Shown here piece after piece: positions 36,973-64,000 of a stretch of 64,000 nt of DNA; the stretch's first letter is position 1, and the number at the start of each line of letters is the position of its first letter. Below the pieces are notes generated by a model. The model saw only the letters and a list, made by a program, of their open reading frames with translations, made no database searches and was not told the origin of the DNA. Both the position numbers and the translations under genes were made by a program. The stretch comes from Dysidea avara (lineage: Eukaryota; Porifera; Demospongiae; Dictyoceratida; Dysideidae), in NCBI RefSeq assembly GCF_963678975.1, contig NC_089280.1, forward strand, positions 16,094,780-16,158,779. Reading direction: 5' to 3'.

Positions 36973-39900
36973 ATGGAGTTGTTATCTGAACTATCTGAAG
37001 CTGTAAATTTGATGAACAACTTTTTGCGTAAAAAAGAGCAGCAAAAATGTCCGAAGAGTGATAGTGATACGGATGGGAATGCTGATCGCTTGTTTCAATG
37101 TCTCCAACAAGTTACTGGACTTGAGAAGCAATCAGAAATAGGCGATAATGTTGCAAAGAAGTCTGAGTGGGTTGAGTCATTGATCTCTTTTGCTACGTGG
37201 ATATTTGAAGGTTAGCAGAGCTTGTGTCTATATACTGGTTTTCTGCTAGTCGTGTGCAGTGTGTGACACATGCAAGGGGACACATGTGAAAAATTCGACG
37301 ACTGAGGGGCGCGCCGAGGGGGCGGCACACTGGGCTCACTAGTTTCACTGTGGCAGTCATCTCCAGACTGTATACTTTGAGCTAACAAGCTAATCATGAG
37401 CTCCAGTTATCAAAGCTTAGGCTGTATTTACTAGCTCTGGCATTATTGATTTGAAGAATGACCAAATGTCTAGTCTGGTACATCGCAGACCCTTGTCACA
37501 CGATGGGCTTATCAATCATAAATGCCAACAGGTGTGTTAGAAATTATAAGCACCCACACTGCGGGCGCTTATAATCTCTAATTGATAAGGCCTAGCGGTA
37601 GGGTCTGCGATATACCAGACTAGCCACATATTATAGTGTAGTCTAGTACATCACAGGCTCTTGCCACGCACTAGGACTAATTATAGACTCTATGCGATGC
37701 CTCGAGGTGATAGGAGGCTTGACTGTGGGCTCTGCTAAAAGAACCTTACTGCCATGCATGCTAATAAAGTATTTATGATCTCTAATTAATAAACCCCAGG
37801 GAAGGGTCTGCAATGTACCAGACTAATTATATTGTGTATGTGTGGGGGGGCACTATGATTTTTGCTTGCTTTTTGATCTAAACTAACACATCTAGATCTG
37901 TGCATGTAATTATACAGTTATATAACTAAAGTGTGCAAGTCACCTTTAAAGTAGGACTATGTATTCTTGATGGTTGAACACCTATGCTGTGCACCAGCGT
38001 TGTAAGTGGGTCAGTACTGTCGACCCGTTTGACCCACTGACCTGAATAGTAATCTGGATGGGACCCGGATCTGACCCGGTTTAATTAAAATAGAGGCGTG
38101 CCCCAAGAGCTATATTAAAACTCCACAAGTTCCACTAGTTAGCCCTACAATTTTTTTACACTATAGAAAGGATTGTCTGCAAGAAGTGAGTAGCTATGTA
38201 TTATCAAGTGGGTGTGGCTCCACATAAGTTTACATGCAGCTACAGAATTTCCAGAAGTGAATAGTTACCTACATTTCAAATACCAATACAGATCTGGTGA
38301 TGCCTTGCATGTTCACAGAGTACAGCTGATACAGTTCCGATAAGTGGGCATGGCTCTACATACCATGCACAGACAGCAAAGCATATTTCTGAATGGTGGA
38401 CGTGGCTCCACGTAAGTTTCTTGAGTGTTTACAACTGCAATACAATCGAGCTTGTTAACTTATGGTCACACGTGATCTCATCTGGGTCAGAACCAGATAT
38501 TCAGTGCAGTGGATAAGACCCACTTGACCCGGACAAAATGTGACCCAAATGACCCGGATAATCTGGATGACCCGGCCTACTTACAACACTGCTGTGCACC
38601 TCATTGCTTAGCAGGAAAACAACCACTCTTTTTTGTGACTACATTCAATAGCAAATGCATTATTTTGTGATACCAATACAGGGTTGTGTATTAACATGAT
38701 AAACACTGTGATGGTTTGTGAAATGACTTTGCCTATTCAGTATTGTGGTAATGATTTTATTATTATCCTCTTGGTAATCAGCATGAGCTGTTCTTCCTTA
38801 CCAGAGAGCCAACTGTGCCATTCTCATTTTGTTCTAACTTTAGTCATTAACAATTACATAAGGTATAATTGACTAATTGTAATTTTGTGATATTGATTAT
38901 CTTAACTTTATAATGGTAGTGAGGTCACATGATTTTTTAAAGTAGAAGAAACTTGACTTTTAGCTATAGCACCTTGTAAAGCATGAAAATGCTGCAGATT
39001 GATGTACCTTAAGGTGACTAAATTTAGTGATACACTAAATTTAGTGATTTTGTATATTGGCGAAATTATATAGCACATAAAATTATACAAAATTTAGCAA
39101 TTTTATAAATTTGTGAATTGATGTAATTAATTAACCATACATTTTGCAGGTTTAGTGAGTACTGATTTAGCAAAACATAAATAAAAATCGCTAAATTTAG
39201 CGTATCACTAAATTTAGTCATCTTAAGGTATAGGTTTGCCACATTTGCTTTCTGTAATTGCTAGTAACCATTAAATATACAAGTAGTTGGTGCTCCAGAC
39301 ACCTCTATTGAGTACCATTGGTATCCATGGCACAAAACACAAACAAGTGATGTATGCAGAATTACATCACTTTGTATTATGAAGTGCCTATAGCATTGCC
39401 AATAAACTATCATATAGTTGGTTCTCCAGACACCTCTATTGAGTACCATTGGTATCCATGGCACGAAACACAAACAAGTGATGTATGCGGGATTACATCA
39501 CTTTATATTATGAAGTGCCTATAGCATTGCCAATAAACTATCATAGACAGTTAAGTTGTATCTTGCAATGAGCAAAAACCATTCAACCCACGAGCTGGAC
39601 CACTTTTCCACATGGCGAACAACAGTACTTAGGTTTTCTATGGAAAGAACTTACATGGGAACTTAATTAACCAAAGGCCTTTTTGTCCTGATCACAAAGA
39701 AACTAACCAGAAGAACACCATCTTTACTAAGTCAGCACTATTAAACCAATAAACCTACCGCCTCGTCCGTCTACAGGACACACCATTGTGCCACTCTGAC
39801 ACTATGCAATTTACGGGAGAAAAATTCCACATTTTTGTGGGGTTTTGACATCATTAATAATGGTTAATTGTTATGTAATACATGCAGTACAATAAATGTT

Positions 39901-42900
39901 AAGGTCCACCTTTCCATAATAAAATTTAAATTCTTATATAAGAAATCCATATACTATATTTCTAATCCATGCAACCACCTGTATAGTATAAGGGCAAGAT
40001 TGGTTGAAAAGCTTAGTCAGGTTCCACTGCACGCTTTGTGTGTGTGCTTGCAAAGGTTGTGCATGTATCTGCATGTATGTAATTGTATGCCTGTGAATGA
40101 ATAGTTGCACACTTACAAATTGTATACTTTGTTAGCATTGTCAGGAAGCAGTGCAGTTGATAAACAGTTAGGCTACTGCCTGCAGTTGGTGTTCAAGTGT
40201 CTCATTTCATGGACAGATCAAAGCAAGTGCTTTCGCATAATGATGTTGAGGGAAGGACATTTATTTGGCTGCATTCTCATGTTGAACAAACTAAGCTCAG
40301 CAATCAAAAGCGAGGTAAAATAGTAACTAGAATTTCTCTGTTTGGCTCTAAAAAGGTTTTGATTCATTGATTTTTTTATCTATTGCGTTTTTTAGTTAGC
40401 TTCTCTTTATGCGCATGTATATCGTGGGTAGTAATGTTACCACACTCTGTCATAATATGCTTAATTTTTTAATTTTTTCAGAGTGTGACTTTCTTCTATA
40501 TAATACAATACTATATAGTATTGCCATATGTTCTTATACTGTTATTTAGTTTGCTTCCTATTTGATTGTGGTTAACATTGCCATTATCTACAATTGTGCA
40601 AGAGAGGAGCTGTTTAGTTTCTACCATGGCAAAACTACTTGGCTCAAATTACTACAACCTTGGACTAAATCAACTAACAAAGCAATAAAGTTACATTCTG
40701 TGTTTTTGCTTGGATATATTTCACCTTCACTGAGTGATTTAGATCATGCAAAGTTGACTTCAATCTGGACAGAAGCAGACATGAAGTATTTACTGGATCT
40801 TTTATTTAGTTTGTCGTTTTCATCAAAATTGACTGTTGAATGTGATGCAATGATATTTTCAGCTGAAGATATTGTTTCAAATTTGTTAAATCTTATTCAC
40901 TTTTCTAAGGAATGTTTTGCTGTAGTCTGCCAGCCATTAGCACTCCAGCCTTGCCTTGTTCTCCTACAGAAAGGAACTGATGTGGTCAAACAGTTGACAT
41001 GTCAGTTACTTTGGCAGTTATTGCTTTGTAGTGAAGATTTATTGTTTAAGGATTCCATCTTGTTAGAGTCAACATTAACACAAGAAATCAATAGCCTTGG
41101 TTGCTCCACTAATGCTGATGTAGCACTTCTGGCACAGTGTCTTGAGATGACATTCAAACGAGACACATTGAGTACAGGTTCGTTTGACCATGCTCTGTGT
41201 ATGTATTATATTTTACCAATTGCAAGCCACATATAATAGTTTAGTTAGCTAGCTATGAGCAGACACACGTGCTATGTATATACTGCACAACCTTACACTG
41301 TTCATATTGTCTGATTAACAAGCTGCTGTAAACATGTAGTTATAGAGTTAGTCTGATGTTATTGCAAGTATTATGTTGCATGCATTAATGTTCATATTAG
41401 TTTATTGTATATATATATATTTTTTTTTATAGAACAATCCCTGAAATACATTAATGCTTGCTATCAGCACAAGCTCTACAAAGTTTGTTTGGAAAATATT
41501 GATGCCTGCCTTCCTTCAGCCAGTGGTGAACAGTTAACCGCTCTACAGATTATGAAAGGCAAAATAATGTTTTCTTTATACCAGGATGAAAAACGTTATC
41601 TTCAAAAGAATGCTGCTACAATGAATTCACAGAAATTTTTCAAAGTTCACAGTGCCTGCTTCGGTGACAAGGCTAAACAAGTGGTCACAATGTTTGGCAA
41701 GCTACTAGACCAGAACAAACTTGATGAGGTTGGTACTAAAATGCTAGATATAGCCATGCTGGATATCATTGTAGAAACTAACAAACTTTATGAATGCAAG
41801 CGTTGCTATCTTTGCCATCGACACCTTGGTGGTGGGACAGAAAAAGGTCGCACTGGTGAAGCCACTGTGCGTACTAAAGAAAAACTTATTTCAAGTCATT
41901 TATTTCCCAAAGCCATGCTTGAACGGTTCTCTAGTGGTGTGCCTCTGCCCACAAGCAAAAAAAATTATGATACTTACACACCAGGAATAGGCCCACAGTT
42001 TGTTGGAGATCAGCCACAGACAGCCAAAGAGTCCAGTCTTTATATGCTTTGCCACCACTGTGAGGATCTGTTAAGCCAGCATGGAGAAAACTGGTTCCTA
42101 ACAAAATTTTTTGACAAGTTGTACGATACGACAACTCCTGAGAAGTCCCGTGGAGAGCAAACCTTGTCATATTCTTCTAAGCTTTATCTATTCTGTATTG
42201 GGATACTATTTCGCACCCTTAGCTGGGATTTAACTACTTACATAAACTCAGATGAGTGCTACAAGCTACTGGTGCAGTGTCGAACATGTTTGCTAAACCA
42301 TTCATCCTTGTCAAAAATCCTTGAGAAACCTGAAATTTACCTTTTAATGAGCCCCTTATCTGCTACCAAAGAAGATCTCAAACGTGGCTTTATGAACCAG
42401 GTGCTCAGTGGTGCATGTAATTCAAACACAGCGTGCATTAACTTACAGTCTGGCATTACAACACCAAAAAGTTCACTGATGGCCCACTTTCATGTTGTTC
42501 ACATGGGCATGCTTAATATTCTTGTTAAGTTCAGCCCATCAGCTGCAGTAACAATCCCTAAAGAGTTTATCGTCAACCCTGAAGGTGGTGAGTACTTTGT
42601 ACCCGCAGAAGAAAACAGACGAGCAATGATCCCAAAAGGAGTGTGGACTATGTTTGAATGCTTAGCAAAGGATTATGAAGAACACTGGTATGCCCACCAG
42701 AATAAACCCTATTTGTTGGGAGAAAAACAAGAGAAATCTTTTCCTGATGCTAACACTGCTGAGTCTTTTAATATTGTTAGTGGGGTTTTACAAGAAATTT
42801 CTTTGCAGCAGTCCGGGCCAACACCATTTAGTTTTGATCATAAGCCAAAAGTAGTAAATCTATTGCCTGATCTTTTCCACATTCGCTCACTAGATTATTC

Positions 42901-44783
42901 TGATGATGTGGTCCTTCCAGAAGATCATTCACTACTGTTTCATCACACTTTTCAAACAGGAAGTGATGGTGTAACACTTTTTGTTGCAGTCGGCCACAGT
43001 GGTAAATTTAGCCTTAACAAACCCTATGTGTTGTGGCACCAGTTTATGCCTGGCTTACAAACTAATTTTGGATTTTTCTTTTCTTTGGATGATCTGAAAG
43101 GAACAGAATTGCTCTCTTCCAGTAAAGAAAAATTCTTTACAGTCAATCCTGATCCTAACCTGCTATTGGCAATGAAAGTTGAAGCACCTCAACTGTTGAA
43201 TGTTCTTTTCCAAGAGAAAGGGATATACAATATTCAATCATTGCTTTTCAGAATTTGCTCAGCAAGGTGAGAATTAAATGTGTGTGTTTGTGTTGCAAGC
43301 TTTCTTGCATTATTTTTGTAACCCAGGTTAGAATCATGATCACTGACCCAGATGACCCATTGACCCAATGTGCTATCATCTACATTTTAGGCACTATTTA
43401 TTGGTTCTGTGTTGTAACGATGAGTTTTAGTAGGAGCAATAGATAAACATATTAATGCAAGCTATATATTAACCAAACAGCAACATAGGCAAGCTTTATT
43501 CATAGGTAATCTCTCACACTTAAACTGGGTGTGGCTGATTAGTTGAATTTCCCCAATGGATAATCATTGTAGTAAGAATTGTAAATGCATGATATGAAAT
43601 AGTTATCTGCTCTCTATAAAATACTTTTGAGACGTGTGTTATTCAAGCATCAAACAATTGAAATACTCTAGTGGAGTAGTCAATCCAGCAGTCACTTACT
43701 TGATTCAAACTTGTTCCCACTCACTGCTCCGTTTCTTCTCTTTCAGAATATATTCACCAGCAATGGTCCATTTCTAAACATCTTGAGAATTTACACTTAC
43801 CATCAAACAAAGATGCCGGAAATTTTGAAACTTTTTTGCAAATTTCACTAGGAATAATTGCTTCATGAAAATGTAATCATGACTGTGTTGGGTTTACACA
43901 TCTAGCTATTACTTTACCAAAACTGTTTTCTAGAGTTTGTGAATTAAAAAAGAATGCAAAAATTGTATTTTACAGTTTCGCACCCCTCGCGAAAATTTCC
44001 AACTAAATGGTAATCACACGCACTACCTGGGTCACGACCTGGTTTCAACCCAGCTTTGTGATAAAGTTAATGCAGATGACATTTTATTTTATGTTAGTTG
44101 TTCTTTTACTTTATAGACATCTACCACCTGTCGATACACCATGTAAAGAAAAGGGCTGTTGGTATTGTAGTGATCGGTGCATAAATTGTTTACAGCCAGC
44201 TGTTTCTGATTATTCAGTTAAACGTCAGAATAGTAAGCCACTAAAATTCTGCAGTGAAGCATGCCAGAGGGTTTATATAAAAGCAGAAGAAAGTGATGAA
44301 GCTACCACTGCCTTGATTATAAATGATAAAGATGAAGTTTACAGTTTGGGCTCTCAAAATTTGCCATCTTCATTAACCTTTCTGCCAAGATGTTATCCCT
44401 TGACTAGTAGCCATCGCAAGATTGTGCACATTGTTGTACAGTCAGAAAACAAAAGTGGATCCATGATTCAAAAGGAATTAGCTCTCTGTATCAGTGATGG
44501 GACAAGTGGTATAAAACTGGAGTCAAAATATGTTGTTCATTGGAGCCGTACTGTGAACTCACAAAACTTTCTTGAATATCTAGTTGATGATAACTTATCT
44601 CCAATAACACCTGTTGCCTACCTAGCTGATAACCCAGTTGCTGTTAAGATTGTTGAAGCTATTAAGCAGTTCAAGGATGAGCAAGTTGTTTTACAAAGAG
44701 CTGTTAACATAGTTCAAAGCAGCAGCCAAGATGCCTCAAGCCAGGGCAATAATGTGAATGATGATGCATCTAAAACCCCTTGA
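36973..44783 (+). CDS. Unrecognised 1162-aa protein with HNH-like and second zinc-binding module
   Basis: Five exons: 36973-37210, 40136-40314, 40607-41177, 41433-43266 and 44117-44783; GT-AG introns with phase kept. Residues 1-330 look all-helical (many Leu-rich segments, e.g. LTCQLLWQLLLCSEDLL), possibly ARM/HEAT-like. In exon 4, C451-x2-C454-x2-C457, then SSHLFPK (His485, Pro488), then LCHHCEDLLSQHGENWF (Cys536, Cys539). This follows the order of a bacterial/phage HNH-like family (Cys pair, SH-x2-PK, LC-x2-CE, then F), and the next stretch YSSKLYLFCIGILFRTLSWD also fits it. Exon 5 has C955-x2-C958-x3-C962-x2-C965 and FCSEAC (Cys986, Cys990), a MYND/FCS-like finger. The C-terminal ~170 residues are unassigned. 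Intron 1 (2.9 kb) is full of MITEs. A poly(A) signal follows 17 nt after the stop. Function is unknown; nuclease activity is not established. Confidence 0.8.
37473..37620. mobile_element. MITE, TAGTCTGG family, copy 1
   Basis: GTCTGGTACATCGCAGACCC at the left and GGGTCTGCGATATACCAGAC at the right, TA on both flanks. In intron 1 of the 1162-aa gene. Confidence 0.8.
37641..37823. mobile_element. MITE, TAGTCTGG family, copy 2 (diverged)
   Basis: GTCTAGTACATCACAGGC at the left and GGGTCTGCAATGTACCAGAC at the right with TA flanks, only 18 bp beyond copy 1. Confidence 0.7.
37995..38591. mobile_element. Non-autonomous hAT element with 8-bp target duplication
   Basis: Ends CAGCGTTGTAAGT and CTACTTACAACACTG; the 8-bp CTGTGCAC flanks both sides (37987-37994, 38592-38599). 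It is rich in GACCCGG/GACCCAC motifs near both ends and repeated GTGGCTCCACATAAGTTT units inside. No transposase. Confidence 0.88.
39007..39228. mobile_element. MITE with ~55-bp inverted repeats
   Basis: CCTTAAGGTGACTAAATTTA at the left and TAAATTTAGTCATCTTAAGG at the right, TA flanks, arms built from repeated CTAAATTTAG. Confidence 0.82.
39284..39545. repeat. Tandem duplication, two units of 131 bp
   Basis: TAGTTGGTGCTCCAGACACC through AATAAACTATCATA occurs twice back to back with a handful of mismatches. In intron 1 of the 1162-aa gene. Confidence 0.9.
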
Positions 44784-44800
44784 ATATTTTGTGTGCTGGA

Positions 44801-44806
44801 AATAAA
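44801..44806 (+). terminator. Poly(A) signal of the 1162-aa gene
   Basis: AATAAA beginning 17 nt after the stop codon at 44781-44783, implying a very short 3' UTR. Confidence 0.55.
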
Positions 44807-46202
44807 TAAGCTGTAATAACGTGACTGTAGATTGGACTTTCAATTGCTTATTTTGTCGCACAAGTAGACTCTGTAAGTTGTATGTACTAACGGCTCACCA
44901 TCTTTTTTCACAGATGCATGTCTGGTCCTGACCATTGTCTGGTATTTGGGGGTAAATCCACATGTACCAAGCATGCAACTATACAGTATTAGTACAGTCA
45001 CCATAATCTCTGAAGCTACTCAATTAGCTTGTAAAATTTGGAGACTATAAAATCTGCACAAAAACAGCCAAGCTGTGAAAAAATAGTGCAGCCTTAAATT
45101 AAAAAGCCTGGGTGAAAAAAGTTGTGAAATCAAAGGTGGTGGCCAAGACTGAAATGGCTGCAATGATGTTAGCTTGTAACATTTGTGACTGGGCCTACGA
45201 AAACAGGGCATGTGGGCACATGATTTTTGCCTACTTTTTCAAATTTCCTTGATTAATAACGTTTAATACCTATGTGCTATGGCAATGAAAGTTTTACCAC
45301 TTAGTAAGCATTTAATTGGGTTTATAATGCAAGTTACAGAATGCAAATATTCTGTTCCAATACTGAGATATGGCCTGTAGTATGACAGGGTGTAGTTTGT
45401 GCCCACATGCCCTGTTTTCGCAGGCCTGGTCACATTTGGAGACCATACAATACCTGCATGCACACTAGCTTCATAGATTATCTCTAATGGCACAGAATTG
45501 TCTTCAAGGATAAACATGAACGACAGAAATGTTTGACAGCTAAAATACATACTCAGCTCTACATTACTATTTTCCAATGAGGGAAGGTTTTCTTTACAAA
45601 TGAATATAATATGGATTAATTAAGTATAATTATGCTGGCATAATAGATGCTTTCAAGCATAATGCTGTAATAGGTATTGTCTGGAAAATGCATGGAAAAA
45701 GATCGACTAGTCACTGCAGTACTAGTGAGGCAAACAATTGACATAATTATTGTATACAGAGCAAAATAACTGCATATATAGCTAATATATGAATTTTTCA
45801 TTTAAACAATTTCTCAGACCAAAAGTTATCATGTTACACCTTAAAATTATATTAATAGTCCATACTATGCCAGTATACACAGCACCACTTGTATGCAATC
45901 AAAGGCCAACTTTAATGAGAAATATTGTGCAATAATCTTTATCTACTTGTCATCTGCCTATGAAGGTGAAGAAATTTTTTGGCTTGAGGAATTCAGCTTG
46001 GTGACCATGCAGCTTAGCCTACTGTAAGCTCCTTGGCTCTACTGGTATAAAAAGAAATTATTTCATATATTATAATTATTACATTTTTTGCACTTCACAT
46101 CCAGTAATGTACAACAGCCATAAATTAAATAGTTGTTCTTTTTACAATTAAATAAAATAAAACATAATATAAAAATAACATTAGTACACGGAATATGTTC
46201 AT
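44807..46202. other. Convergent intergenic region with MITE fragments
   Basis: 45056-45170 is a single-arm relative of the MITE at 32423-32638. 45183-45436 is another MITE (GACTGGGCCTACGAAAACAG at the left; CTGTTTTCGCAGGCCTGGTC at the right). 46090-46145 is shared with 35775-35830. The 3' UTR of the kinesin gene must lie at the right end. No gene seen. Confidence 0.55.

Positions 46203-64000
<17,798 letters not shown>

Noticed and set aside
39284-39545. Two near-identical 131-bp units considered as a CRISPR-like array
   Set aside because: Only two adjoining units with no spacer; a simple tandem duplication in a eukaryotic intron.

Overview
This window is nuclear DNA from an animal. Most coding regions are split by short GT-AG introns, overall composition is AT-rich, and intergenic and intronic space is full of small inverted-repeat transposons, tRNA-derived SINEs and very long CTG and GGCA tracts. 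The gene set (profilin, kinesin-3 with FHA and PH domains, a MAD1-like coiled coil, a TRIM-NHL relic, WD40 proteins) is metazoan. The compact introns and divergent sequences suggest an early-branching invertebrate; a demosponge is my best guess, not proven.

Layout. (1) 1-6.08 kb and 14.6-27.08 kb are two copies of one direct segmental duplication. Each carries an intronless profilin gene, a long CTG tract and the last four exons of a WD40 gene. Copy B continues into the full WD40 gene (11 exons, 703 aa, minus strand, 24247-31666); copy A is cut off at 6.08 kb. Comparing the copies dates many insertions: a 5'-truncated non-LTR retrotransposon, a hAT-like MITE with another element nested in it, a Harbinger-like MITE nested in a pogo-like MITE, and a short hairpin. 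(2) Between the copies lie a TRIM-NHL pseudogene (9.5-11.0 kb), a ubiquitin-like gene (14.2-14.4 kb) and a 1.5 kb element with arms of about 490 bp. (3) 31.7-35.7 kb holds a MAD1-like gene, divergent from the WD40 gene across only 62 bp. It ends before the Mad2-binding and C-terminal domains. (4) 36.97-44.78 kb holds a five-exon gene for an unrecognised 1162-aa protein with two zinc-binding-like modules, one resembling a bacterial HNH-like domain. (5) 46.2 kb to the right edge is a minus-strand KIF1/UNC-104-type kinesin-3 gene, 44 exons in the window, lacking only the first part of the motor domain. It converges on gene (4).

Exon boundaries were read by eye from splice sites. Reading frame is preserved through every proposed junction, including all 44 kinesin exons and all 11 WD40 exons. 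The genes do not form an obvious pathway together. The strongest candidate for something undescribed is the 1162-aa zinc/HNH-like protein. Also notable are a short dispersed motif (CTCTAATAGAGCAGTCA and variants) seen about 20 times, and a MITE inserted exactly at a splice donor.
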